Source of the DNA: Thermocatellispora tengchongensis | Lineage (GTDB): Bacteria; Actinomycetota; Actinomycetes; Streptosporangiales; Streptosporangiaceae | DNA: 64,000 nt | NCBI RefSeq assembly: GCF_014202315.1 | Contig: NZ_JACHGN010000008.1 | Coordinates: 401,146 to 465,145, forward strand | Direction: 5' to 3' | Part shown: positions 49,801 through 58,200 of the stretch, piece by piece | Numbering within the stretch: position 1 is the first letter of the stretch | Layout of the letters: every line of letters starts with the position of its first letter | Made by a program: the position numbers and the translations under genes | The notes under the pieces: generated by a model | Told to the model about the DNA's origin: nothing | Databases searched by the model: none | What the model saw: only the letters and a program-made list of their open reading frames with translations

Positions 49801-52208
49801 CGGCCGCCCTGCCCGCGGCCGAGGCAGCCCGAGCGGAGACCGAAGCGGCCGGCGCCGCCGAGCCGGTGTTCATCCCGCTGCTGCGGCCCCGGACCTCGGC
49901 CGCCGACGCGGTGCTGACCGCGCTCGCCCGCGCCCACGTGCACGGCATCGGCGTGGACTGGACCCGGGTCCTGCCCGCCGGAACCCGGGTGGACCTGCCC
50001 ACGTACGCCTTCCGGCGGCAACGCTTCTGGCCGCTGGGCCCGCACAAGCTCCGGATCGGGCCGGTCACCGGCGACGACCACGCCGGCGGTGCGGCCGAGG
50101 CCCGGTTCTGGGCCGCGGTCGAGTCCGGCGACCGGCCGGCCCTGTCCGAGGCGCTCGCGGTCGATGACCGGAGGCTGGACGACCTGCTGCCGGTGCTCGC
50201 CGCCTGGCGCCGGCGCGAACGCGACCGGTCGGCCACCGACACCTGGCGGTACCGGATCTCCTGGGCTCCCGTCGCCGACCCCGAGCCGGTCACGCTGTCC
50301 GGAACCTGGCTCGTGGTCACCGGTACGGCCGACGCCGAGCCGGCCGGCCGCTGCGTCCAGGCGCTCACCGGTCACGGCGCCGAGGCCGTCGTCGTCCGGA
50401 TCAGCGCAGAGACCACCCGGGAGGCGCTGGCCGCCGAACTCGGCCGCGCCGGCGTCGCGCGGGCGAGCGGAGTCGTCTCGCTGCTGGCTCTCGACGAGAC
50501 GCCGCTGCCGGACCGGCCGGCGGTGACCGGGGGACTGGCCGCGACCCTGAGCCTGATCCAGGCGCTGGGCGACGCACAGGCCCAGGCACCGCTGTGGGTG
50601 CTCACCTCCGGAGCCGTGGCCACCGATCCGGGCGAACCACCGGCCCGGCCGCTGCAGGCCCAGGTCTGGGGACTGGGCCGGGTCGCGGGCCTGGAACACC
50701 CCGAACGCTGGGGCGGCCTGATCGACCTGCCGGCCGGCCTGGACGACCGGGCCGCCGGCCGGCTGTGCGCGGTGCTGGCCGGCAACGGCGAGGACCAGGT
50801 GGCGATTCGCAGCGCCGGCATACGCGCCCGGCGGCTCGTCCGAGCCCCCCGGCCCCAGCGGGACGAGACCTGGAGACCGCGCGGCACGGCCCTGATCACC
50901 GGGGGAACCGGGTGGATCGGCGGCCACGTGGCCCGCTGGCTGGCCGGCCGCGGTGCCCCGCGCGTGGTCCTGACCAGCCGGTCGGGCGTGGCCGCGCCCG
51001 GTGCCGCCGGGCTCGCCGCCGAGCTGGCCGCCGCGGGAACCACCGTCGGCGTCGTGGCCGCCGACACCGCCCGCCGCGCCGACGTCGCCGGCCTTCTCGG
51101 CTGGATCGCCGCCGGCGGCCCCCCGCTGACCGCGGTCATGCACGCGGCCGGAACCGGACAGGCCACCGCCCTCCAGGACACCACCCTGGACGAACTGGCC
51201 GGGCTCGCGGCGGTCAAGACCGCCGGGACCACGCACCTGGACGAGCTGACCGCCGATCTCGGCCTCGACGCCTTCGTGCTGTTCTCCTCGGTCTCCGCGA
51301 CCTGGGGCAGCGGCCTGCACCCGGGCTACGCCGCGGTCAACGCCTTCCTCGACGCCCTGGCCGAGAACCGGAAGGCCCGCGGGCTCCCGGCGCTGTCGGT
51401 GGCCTGGGGCCCGTGGGACGGCGACGGCATGAGCGACAGCGAAGGCAAAGCCCAGATGGTCCGGCGCGGACTGCGGCTGCTGGATCCCGGACTCGGGATC
51501 CGGGCCCTGAGCCAGGCCATCGACGGCGGCGAGACCGCGCTCACGGTCGCCGACCTCGACTGGGCCGCGTTCGCCCCGACCTTCACCCTGCGCCGGCCCA
51601 GCCCGCTGATCGAGAGCCTGTCCGAGGTCGCGGAGGCGCTCTCCGGCGAGGGAACCGAGGCGGACGGCCCGGCCGGGAGCGCCGGCAGCGCCCTGGCCGA
51701 ACGGCTGGCGGCCCTGCCACGGGACGAGCAGGAGCAGGTGCTGGTGGAACTGGTCCGGACCGAGGCGGCCGGGGTGCTCAGCTATCCCTCCATCGACGAC
51801 ATCCCGGCCGACCGGCCCTTCAGCGACCTGGGCGCGGACTCGCTGACCGCCGTCGAGCTGCGCGACCGGCTCGGCGCGGCCACCGGGCTGCGGCTGTCGG
51901 CCACCCTGCTGTTCGACTACACCTCGCCCGCCGCGGTGGCCGGTCACCTGCGCACGATGCTGGTCCCGGAAGGCGTGTCGCCGTCCCAGCCGGTCCTCGC
52001 CGAACTCGACAAGCTCGAAACCATGCTCTCCGCCGTCGCCGGCGCGGACGACGACGCGGCCCGGATCACGGCCCGGCTGGAGGCCGTCGTCGCCCGCTGG
52101 AAGGAGACCACCACCGGCAGCCGCACGGCGACGGTCGCCGAGGATCTCGAATCCTCCTCCGATGAAGAGGTTTTCGAATTCATCGGAAAAGAGCTCGGAA
52201 TTCACTGA
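37899..52208 (+). CDS. Type I modular polyketide synthase, three modules (KS-AT-KR-ACP)x3
   Basis: 4769 aa. Residues 1-33 form a coiled-coil docking domain (MSNEEKLRDYLKLVTANLQQ), so an upstream PKS subunit is expected. Module 1 (37998-42660): KS with Cys206; AT Ser684 with HAFH at 783-786 (malonyl); KR with degenerate cofactor loop TGDAGTIAG (1235) and Ser1378 where the catalytic Tyr belongs; ACP Ser1544. Module 2 (42711-47270): KS Cys1776; AT Ser2260 (GHSQGE) with FVAH at 2364-2367; intact KR (TGGTGAIGG 2762, Tyr2905, B-type-like VDN); ACP Ser3076. Module 3 (47298-51960): KS Cys3311; AT Ser3783, HAFH 3882 (malonyl); KR TGGTGWIGG (4334), Trp4469, His4474 and Tyr4477, A2-type; ACP Ser4648. 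A C-terminal docking helix ends SSSDEEVFEFIGKELGIH. There is no DH, ER or TE. The RBS is weak. Confidence 0.96.
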   Translation: MSNEEKLRDYLKLVTANLQQTRRRLREVEEQSQEPIAIIGMGCRFPGGVQAPEDLWELLTAGTDAVCGLPGTRGWDLDALYDPDPAHPGTSHVRSGGFVHDAGDFDPGFFGISPREALAMDPQQRLLLETSWEALERAGIEPGSLRGSSTGVFAGASISGYGSALQDGDGSLESHLLTGTANSVISGRVAFSFGFEGPAVSVDTACSSSLVALHLAVKALRSGECGLALAGAVTVLASPTWFVWGSRQLGLAPDGRCKPFSAAADGMGLAEGAGMLVLERLSDARRHGHEVLAVIRGSAVNQDGASNGLTAPNGPSQQRVIQAALAAAGLTPADIDAVEAHGTGTELGDPIEAQALLAAYGHNRDPERPLWVGSVKSNIGHTQAAAGMAGLIKMVLALRHGVLPRTLHVDEPTPHVDWSGGVRLLSEAVGWPAGDRPRRAGVSSFGMSGTNAHVILEEDPAAEENPAEDAGEPAAAAEEAPALPVLRGAPAAWLVSSRSAAGLPAQARRLAAFLASRSGAEQAGDTGPAGPADEVTDIGWSLATTRATFEHRAVILGADLGELTSGLSAVAAGDPAPGVVSGVVPPGGTSRVGFLFAGQGAQRAGMGRELYAASPVFASVFDQACALLEAELGLPVREVVLGDDDDERADQTVYAQAGLFAVEAGLVAVLAAAGIVPDAVAGHSVGEIAAAHAAGVLSLADACRLVAARGRLMQALPDGGAMAAVEATEAEMAEALDGLDGVELAAVNGPSSVVVSGDAEAVDGLIEVWRERGRRVRRLRVSHAFHSARMDPALAELDAVAAGLDHGVPAVTWAGALTGEPITAPDPGYWTAQARRPVRFADAVTTLAGQGVSVFIEIGPDTTLSALGQAALAGPAAGDGGESAPGAGFIPVLRPRTPVRESVLTAFARAHVRGVAVNWAAVLPPGRRVALPTYAFARQWFWAKPATSGIATGEGASTEAERRFWAAVERGDLATVAGTLAVDASRPLSEVLPALWSWRQRERHEAVTANWRYRISWEPVTDPGPARLSGTWLVVADAAAGGLSAELLPVLSARGAEPVLVEIAPDQTGREALAARMAESLTAAGSAPVAGVLSLLALDETPLHGFPVVPAGLARTLGLVQALGDAGVQAPLWVLTREAVATRPGEAPAGPAQAQVWGLGRVVALEHPGRWGGLIDVPATLDEPAAGRLAAVLAGCGEDQVAIRGAGILGRRLVRASLAHDGGERRTARGTALITGDAGTIAGTTARWLAERGAENLVLAGRSGPAAPGAANLAAVLAGSGATVGVFAADLARRDETAGLLDRIGRGETPLTAVFHTAGAEQATAVADTTVADLAHVLGEKAAGAIWLDELTQAMNLDAFVLFSSISATWGSGRQAGSAAANAFLDAVVDGRRGRGLAATSVAWGPWAGLGLANGDDGEQMRRRGLRLMDPDQGIRALGQALDNADTSVTVADVDWSRFAATFTLRRPSPLIAGLPEVSPPADAGSAAPVSVTALGRQLAGLPAPEQTRILLDLTRSRIATVLGHASIEDVQADWAFTDLGFDSLTAVELRDRLNAATGLRLPATLVFDHPTPMAVAEFLRSRLTGDAESAGRATAAVLRSAAPDEPIAIVGIGCRFPGGVETPEGLWELLAAGTDVIGEFPRDRGWNTEDLFDPDPDNEGTSHIRSGGFLRAAGEFDPGFFGISPREALTMDPQQRLLLETSWEALERACIDPSSLRGSRTGVFAGGTFSHYGAGGSEGTLDGGLVTGTATSVLSGRVSYTLGLEGPALTVDTACSSGLVALHLAAQALRSGECTLALAGSAYVVASPLMFTDFSRQLGLAPDGRCKAFSADADGMGVAEGAGMLVLERLSDACRNGRRVLALVVGSAVNQDGASNGLTAPNGPSQQRVIRDALASAGVSAADVDAVEAHGTGTPLGDPIEAQALLATYGQDRPEGRPLWLGSVKSNIGHAQQAAGTAGLIKMVLALRHGLLPRTLHAQERSPHVDWSAGDVRLLTEARPWSPGDRPRRAGVSAFGISGTNAHVILQEAPPSAEDTAPGAENTAPAADDTAPAGEGTAPDGTGGAEPMTAATPPVLPAAPPVWLLSARSHAGLAAQARRLASFVTAAPELDPADVGWSLAVSRSVFEHRAAVVGADRDELMAGLSALAAEGRAPGVSTGLASGVGKIAFVFPGQGAQWAGMGRELAASSPIFAARLAECGAALAPYVGWSLDDVLAGREGAPGLERADVVQPLLWAVMVSLAAVWEAAGVTPDAVVGHSQGEIAAACVAGILSLEDAAKVVAVRSRALSGLAASAGMLSVVMPVASVEELLAANASWTERLSVAAVNGPATTVVSGDLEALDDFERELSARRVLRWRIPQTDFVAHSARVEELRDGLVRDLAGITARAGRVAMFSSVTGRRADGPELDAGYWYANVRERVRFQDAVVALAEAGCRTFVEVSPHPVLTSAISETLEEAGGPADPLITGTVEREAGGPARFLASLARVHVRGVKVDWARVLPAGRLVELPTYAFQRQHYWLHQAGARPASARRRDSSVLDDWRYRVSWAPVADPAPARLSGTWLLVAGESGATRAEEVTRALTGHGARVAGITIDPAGFDREALADRIRAIAGEGPVAGVLSLLALDQTPLARWPSVPAGLAGTLTLVQALGDAGIAAPLWVATSGAVATAPEEALTGPVQAQAWGLSRVAALEHPDRWGGLVDLPAGLDEPAAARLAAVLAGCDEDQVAIRAGGIRARRLVRAPRPGRDGEPWTPRGSVLITGGTGAIGGHVARWLADGGAPRVVLVSRSGPAAAGSASLAAELAIRGTTVEILAGDTGDRSDLTGLLERIAATGPALTAVMHTAGVVDNGILDRLDPARLASVLAAKATSAALLDELTADLDLDAFVLFSSAAATFGAGGQGNYAAANAYLDALAENRKARGLPALSVAWGPWAGGGVAQASEATRQRLSRNRWEVLMEPRLAVQALADALGGPDSVLTVMDIDWKLIESSGGEHEMRQAPFLRDLAEVQRMAAASGAGARVKDELIGQLAALPPAQREQKLIGLVQTYVADVLAYPSPEAVQAGRAFSDLGFDSLTAVELRNRLSAAVGLRLPASLLFDYPTPAALAEHLRAELLGDESTTSAPVTTAAADGEPIAIVGMGCRFPGGVRTPDQLWELLISGTDAISGFPGDRGWDLDRLYHSDPGHSGTTYVRAGGFVHEAGEFDPGFFGISPREALAMDPQQRLLLETSWEALERAGIAPASLRGSRTGVFVGGYSSGYAAVGQQTGADGAAGLEGHLMAGNATSVISGRVAYTLGLEGPAVTIDTACSSSLVALHLAARALRSGECTMALAGGVTIMATPWDLVVFSRQRGLAPDGRSKAFGADADGMGMAEGVGVLVLERLSDAQRNGHQVLAVIRGSATNQDGASNGLTAPNGPSQQRVIRAALADARLSPADVDVVEAHGTGTPLGDPIEAQALLATYGQDRPDGRPLWLGSVKSNIGHTQAAAGVAGVMKMVLALRHRRLPRSLHCETPSPHVDWSAGEVRLLRETVEWQPNGRPRRAGVSAFGISGTNAHTIIEEAPGLPAEPNESIEPAEPIEPAGPARPAVLTGGSRAWLVSGRTPDGLRAQAARLAEFVSARADQDPDDITDITDVAWSLATSRSSFEHRAVVLGVDRETLTSGLAALAAGGSAPTVVSGAVPAGRPKVGLLFAGQGAQRAGMGRELYAASPAFAAAFDQACALLEAELELPIREVVLGDEDDERADQTVYAQTGLFAVEVGLVALLAEAGIVPDAVAGHSVGEIAAAHAAGVLTLADASRLVAARARLMQDLPAGGAMAAVEAGEAEMAETLDGLPGVEIAAVNGPSAVVISGDSEAVGQVLETWRERGRRVRRLRVSHAFHSARMDPVLDELRRVATGLEHRTPTVTWAGACDGTILTAPEPGYWPAQARQAVRFADAVAALAGQGVSVFMEIGPDATLSAMGPAALPAAEAARAETEAAGAAEPVFIPLLRPRTSAADAVLTALARAHVHGIGVDWTRVLPAGTRVDLPTYAFRRQRFWPLGPHKLRIGPVTGDDHAGGAAEARFWAAVESGDRPALSEALAVDDRRLDDLLPVLAAWRRRERDRSATDTWRYRISWAPVADPEPVTLSGTWLVVTGTADAEPAGRCVQALTGHGAEAVVVRISAETTREALAAELGRAGVARASGVVSLLALDETPLPDRPAVTGGLAATLSLIQALGDAQAQAPLWVLTSGAVATDPGEPPARPLQAQVWGLGRVAGLEHPERWGGLIDLPAGLDDRAAGRLCAVLAGNGEDQVAIRSAGIRARRLVRAPRPQRDETWRPRGTALITGGTGWIGGHVARWLAGRGAPRVVLTSRSGVAAPGAAGLAAELAAAGTTVGVVAADTARRADVAGLLGWIAAGGPPLTAVMHAAGTGQATALQDTTLDELAGLAAVKTAGTTHLDELTADLGLDAFVLFSSVSATWGSGLHPGYAAVNAFLDALAENRKARGLPALSVAWGPWDGDGMSDSEGKAQMVRRGLRLLDPGLGIRALSQAIDGGETALTVADLDWAAFAPTFTLRRPSPLIESLSEVAEALSGEGTEADGPAGSAGSALAERLAALPRDEQEQVLVELVRTEAAGVLSYPSIDDIPADRPFSDLGADSLTAVELRDRLGAATGLRLSATLLFDYTSPAAVAGHLRTMLVPEGVSPSQPVLAELDKLETMLSAVAGADDDAARITARLEAVVARWKETTTGSRTATVAEDLESSSDEEVFEFIGKELGIH

Positions 52209-52247
52209 CATGGTCGAAAACGTTGAGGAAAAAATGAGGTTCCGCAG

Positions 52248-55200
52248 GTGAGCGACGACGACAAGCTCCGCTATTTCCTCCGGCGGGTGACGGCCAATCT
52301 TCACGAGACCCGGCAGCGGCTCGGTGAGATGGAGGCGGCCGCCCACGAGCCGATCGCGATCGTCGGCATGGGCTGCCGCTTTCCCGGGGGCGTCCGGAGC
52401 CCGCAGGACTTGTGGGAGCTGCTGACCGGCGGCGTCGACGCGATCGGCGGATTCCCTCAGGACCGCGGCTGGGACCTGGAGGAACTGCTCGGAACCGGGC
52501 CCGGCTCGGCGGGCACCTCGCACGTGCGCGCGGGCGGGTTCGTGGACGGCGCCGGTGAGTTCGATCCGGGCTTCTTCGGGATCAGCCCGCGCGAGGCGGT
52601 GGCGATGGACCCGCAGCAGCGGATGCTGCTGGAGGTCGCGTGGGAGGCGCTGGAGCGGGCCGCGATCGATCCGCTGTCGCTGCGGGGCTCAGCGACCGGC
52701 GTCTTCGCCGGCGCGTCGGCGTCGGGATACGGCTGGGGGCTGGGCGCGCAGACCGAGCTGGAGGGCCACCTGGTCACCGGGACCGCGAGCAGCGTGCTGT
52801 CCGGCCGGATCGCCTACACCCTCGGGCTGGAAGGACCGGCGGTCACGGTGGACACGGCCTGCTCGTCCGCCCTCGTGGCCCTGCACCTGGCCTCCCGGGC
52901 GCTGCGGGCGCGGGAGTGCTCGATGGCTCTGGTCGGGGGCGTCTTCGTGGCGTCCACTCCGGTGATGTTCACCGACTTCAGCGCCCAGCTCGGCCTGGCC
53001 CCCGACGGCCGGTGCAAGGCGTTCGGCGACGGCGCCGACGGCATGGGCGTGGCCGAGGGCGCCGGGGTCATCGTGGTGGAACGCCTCTCCGACGCCCAGC
53101 GGAACGGGCACCGGATTCTCGCGGTCGTGCGCGGCAGCGCGATGAACCAGGACGGCGCCTCCAACGGCTTGACGGCCCCCAACGGACCCTCCCAGCAGCG
53201 GGTGATCCGGGCCGCGCTCGCCGACGCCCGGCTGTCCCCGGCCGACATCGACGCCGTCGAAGCCCACGGCACCGGAACCGCCCTGGGCGACCCGATCGAG
53301 GCCCAGGCGCTGCTGGCGACCTACGGGCAGGAGCGGCCCGAGGACCGGCCGCTGCTGCTGGGCTCGATCAAGAGCAACATCGGCCACCCCCAGCAGGCGG
53401 CGGGCATGGCCGGGGTGATCAAGATGGTGCTGGCGCTGCAGCACGGCCTGCTGCCGCGCACCCTGCACGCCGATCGGCCCTCGCCGCACATCGACTGGTC
53501 CGCCGGCCACGTCCGGCTGCTGACCGAGGCGACGCCCTGGGAGCCGGGCGAGCGCCCCCGCCGGGCCGGCGTCTCCGGGTTCGGCATGAGCGGCACCAAC
53601 GTGCACGTCATCCTGTCAGAGGCCCCGGCGGCCGAGGCTCCCGGGGCCCAGCCTGACGCCGATGCCGCGGTCTCCGGCGAGAACGCCGAGACGGGCGTAC
53701 CGGCCGAGCCGGCCGAGCCGGCGCCGGCTCTCCTGCCGGGCGGCCCGCCGGTGTGGCTGGTGTCGAGCCGCTCGGAGGCCGGCCTGGCCGCTCAGGCGCG
53801 GCGGCTGGCCGCCTTCGCCGCCGATCGCCCGGACCACGATCCGGCGGACGTCGCCTGGTCGCTGGCGACGACCCGCTCCGCGTTCGAGTACCGGGCCGCG
53901 GTGCTGGGCACGGATCAGGGTGAGCTGGCCGCCGGTCTGAACGCCCTCACCGCCGGCGAGCGGAACCCGGGCGTGGTCTCCGGCGTGGTGTCCCGGGTGG
54001 GGAAGAAGGTTTTCGTCTTCCCCGGCCAGGGCACGCAGTGGGCCGGGATGGGCCGGGAGATGCTGACGGCGTCCCCGGTGTTCGCGGCCCGGCTGCGGGA
54101 GTGCGCGCGGGCGCTGGAACCGCACGTGGACTGGGTGCTGGAGGACGTCCTGCTCGGCCGCGACGGCGCGCCGGGCCTGGACCGGGCCGACGTCGTGCAG
54201 CCGGTGCTGTGGGCGGTGATGGTGTCGCTGGCCGCGATGTGGGAGGCGGCCGGGGTCCGTCCGGACGCCGTCGCCGGACACAGCCAGGGCGAGATCGCCG
54301 CCGCGTGCGTGGCCGGGATCCTGTCGCTGGAGGACGCCGCCCGGGTGGTGGCGGTCCGCGGCCGGGAGCTGTCGCGGCTGGCCGCGTCGGCCGGAATGAT
54401 CTCGGTGGTGATGCCGGTCGCCTCGGTGGAGGAGCTGCTGGCGTCGAAGGAGGAGTGGGCCGACCGGCTGTCGGTGGCCGCGGTGAACGGCCCCGCGACG
54501 ACCGTGGTCTCCGGGGATCTGGACGCGCTGGCCGAGTTCGAGCGGCTGCTGTCGGCCCGGCGGGTGCTGCGCTGGCGGATCCCGCAGATGGACTTCGTGG
54601 CCCACTCGCCCCGGGTGGAGGAACTGGCCGGCGGGCTGGCCCGGGACCTGGCCGCGATCGCGCCGCGGACCGGCCGCATCCCGTTGTACTCGACGGTGAC
54701 CGGCCGGCGTCTGGACGGCCCGGAGCTGGACGCGGCGTACTGGTATTCGAACGTCCGGGAGCGCGTCCGCTTCCAGGACGCCGTGGAGGCCCTGGCCAAG
54801 GACGGGTACCGCACGTTCGTCGAGGTGTCCCCGCATCCGGTGCTCACCGCCGCGATCGAGGAGACCCTCGAAGAGGCCGGCATCCCGGATGTTCCGCTGG
54901 TCACCGGGACGCTGGACCGGGAGGACGCCGGAGCGCGCCGGTTCCTGGCCGCCCTGGCCCGGGTGCACGTGCGCGGCGTGCCGGTCGAGTGGACGGCGGT
55001 GCTCCCGGCCGGGCGCGTCGTCGAACTGCCCACCTACGCTTTCGCCCGCCGGCAGTACTGGCTGTCCCCGGCCGCCCCCGACCTGGCCCCCGTGCCGGGC
55101 GAGGCCCGCAGCGCGACCGAGGCCCGGTTCTGGGCCGCGGTCGAGAACTCCGACCTGCGGGAACTGTCCGGGCTTCTGGCCGTCGAACGGCACCCGCTCG

Positions 55201-58200
55201 ACGAGGTCCTGCCCGCGCTGACCGCATGGCGCAAACGCGAGCGTGAACGCTCCGCCATCGAATCCTGGCGCTACCGGGTCTCCTGGGCGCCGATCGCCGA
55301 CCCGGCCCCGGGCCGGCTGTCCGGCACCTGGCTCCTCGTCACCGGTCCCGGCCAGGACCTCACCGAGCGGTTCCGGCAGATCCTCGCCGGTCACGGAGCC
55401 CACGTCGTCCCGGTCACCGTCGGCGAGCCCGACCGGCACGCCGTCGCCGCGGCCCTGCCGAGCACCCCCGTCGCCGGAGTGGTCTCGCTGCTGGCCCTGG
55501 ACGAGACCCCGCACGCGCGGTTCCCCGACGTGGCCGCCGGTGTCGCCGCGACGCTGGCGCTCGTCCAGGGGCTGGGCGACGCCGGCATCGACGCCCCGCT
55601 GTGGGTGCTGACCCGGGGCGCCGTCGCGCCGGCCCCCGCGGACGTCCTGACCGCGCCCGTGCAGGCGCAGGTCTGGGCCCTGGGCCGGGTCGCGGGCTTC
55701 GAGCACCGGGACCGCTGGGGCGGCCTCGTCGATCTGCCCGAACCGCTCGACGAGCGGGCGGCGGACCGGCTGTGCGCCGTACTGACCGGGACCCTGGGCG
55801 AAGACCAGACCGCCGTGCGCCCCGGCGGGATACTCGGACGCCGGCTCGTGCCGGCCGCGCTGCCCCGGGACGCCGGCGAGCGCTGGCGTCCGCGGGGCAG
55901 TGTGCTGATCACCGGCGGCACCGGAGCGATCGGCGGCCACGTGGCCCGCTGGCTGGCCGCCCGTGGCGCCGGCCGGGTCGTGCTCACCAGCCGCTCCGGC
56001 GCCGGCGCGGCCGGAGCGGCCGCGCTGGCCGCCGAGGTGGCCGCGAACGGCACCACCGTGAGCGTGGTGACGGGCGACGTCAGCCGCCGCGACGACGTCA
56101 CCGGACTGCTGCACTGGATCACGGCCACCGGCCCGCGGCTGTCGAGCGTGATGCACACCGCCGGCGTCGTCGACAACGGCATCCTGGACCGGCTCGACCC
56201 GGCCCGGCTGGCCTCGGTCCTGGCCGCGAAGGCCACCAGCGCCGCCCTGCTGGACGAGCTGACGGCGGACCTGGACCTGGACGCGTTCGTGCTGTTCTCC
56301 TCGGCCGCCGCGACCTTCGGCGGCGGCGGGCAGGGCAACTACGCGGCCGCCAACGCCTACCTCGACGCGCTGGCCGAGAACCGCCGCGGCCGCGGCCTGA
56401 CCGCGCTGTCGGTGGCGTGGGGCCCGTGGGCCGGGGGCGGCGTCGCCCAGGCGAGCGAGGCCACCATCGCGCGGCTGAGCCGGAACCGGTGGGAGGTCCT
56501 GATGGACCCCGCCCTGGCCGTCCAGGCCCTGGCCGAGGCCATCGACGGTGACGACACCGCCCTGGTCGTCATGGACGTGGACTGGTCGCAGATGGCCGGC
56601 GCCCCCGGCATGGCCGACCTGCACACCGTTCCGTTCGTCCGCGACCTGCCCCAGATCGGCCGGCTGCCCCGGACGGCCGGCGCCGGGCCGGTGGGCGACG
56701 GCGTCCGGGCCGACGGCGAGCCGGCGCGGCGGCTGTCGCGGCTGCCGCGCGCCGAGCAGGACCGGCTGCTGATCGACCTGATCCGGGCCGAGGCCGCCGC
56801 CGTCCTGAACTACGCCTCCCCGGACGCGGTCGATGCCGCCCGAGCCTTCAGCGACCTGGGGTTCGACTCGCTCACCGCCGTGGAACTGCGCAACCAGCTC
56901 AGCGCGGCCACCGGGCTGAGACTTTCGCCCACCCTGCTGTTCGATCACCCGACCCCGCTGGTGCTGGCCGCCCACCTGCGCACCGAACTGCTGGGCGACC
57001 TGCCGGCCCTCCCGGCCGCCGCGACCGCGGCGCCGGTGGACGACGAGCCCATCGCCATCGTCGGGATGGCCGGACGGTACCCCGGCGGCGTCACCGGCCC
57101 CGACAGCCTCTGGGAGATGCTGGCGTCCGGCCGCGACGGGATCACCGGAGTCCCGCTCAACCGCGGCTGGGACCTCGACCACCTCTTCGACCCCGACCCC
57201 GATCACCCCGGCACGGCCTACGTACAGGCCGGTGGCTTCCTGCACGACGCCGGGCGGTTCGACCCCGGCTTCTTCGGCATCAGCCCGCGCGAGGCCCTGG
57301 CGATGGACCCGCAGCAGCGGCTGCTGCTGGAGACGTCCTGGGAAGCCCTGGAACGGGCCGGGATCGACCCGCGGTCGCTGCGCGGCTCCGCCACCGGGGT
57401 CTTCGCCGGCGGTTACGCCTCCGGGTACGCGCTCGGGCTGCAACTGGCCCCGGAGGGCTCGGCCGGGCTCGAAGGCCACATGGTGACCGGGAACGCCGGC
57501 AGCATCATCTCCGGCCGCGTCTCCTACACCCTCGGGCTTGAAGGACCGTCCCTGACCGTGGACACGGCGTGCTCGTCGTCCCTGGTCGCCGTGCATCTGG
57601 CCACCCAGGCGCTGCGCTCGGGCGAGTGCCGCCTGGCGCTCGCGGGCGGGGTCACGATCATGGCGACCCCGGCCGAGCTCGTCGGGTTCTCCAAGCAGCG
57701 CGGCCTGGCCCAGGACGGGCGCTGCAAGTCGTTCTCCGCCGACGCCGACGGCATGGGCATGGCCGAGGGAGCGGGCATCATCGTGCTCGAACGGCTCTCG
57801 GACGCCCGCGCCAACGGCCATCCCGTCCTGGCCGTGATCCGGGGCACCGCGGTGAACCAGGACGGCGCCTCCAACGGGCTGACGGCCCCCAACGGCCCCT
57901 CCCAGCAACGGGTGATCCGGGCCGCGCTGGCGAACGCCGGGCTCCGGCCGGCCGACGTGGACGCGGTGGAGGCGCACGGGACCGGCACGGTGCTCGGCGA
58001 CCCGATCGAGGCCCAGGCCCTGGCGGCCACCTACGGGCGCGACCGGGACCCCGAACGGCCGCTGTGGCTCGGATCGGTGAAGTCCAACATCGGCCACGCC
58101 CAGGCCGCCGCCGGGGTGGCCGGGGTGATGAAGATGGTGCTGGCCCTGCGGCACCAGCGGCTTCCCCGGACCCTGCACTCGCACGAGCCCTCCCCCCACG

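Noticed and set aside
52210..52251. ATG at 52210 as the start of the second PKS
   Set aside because: It is in another frame and stops after 13 codons; GTG 52248 opens the standard docking-domain sequence.
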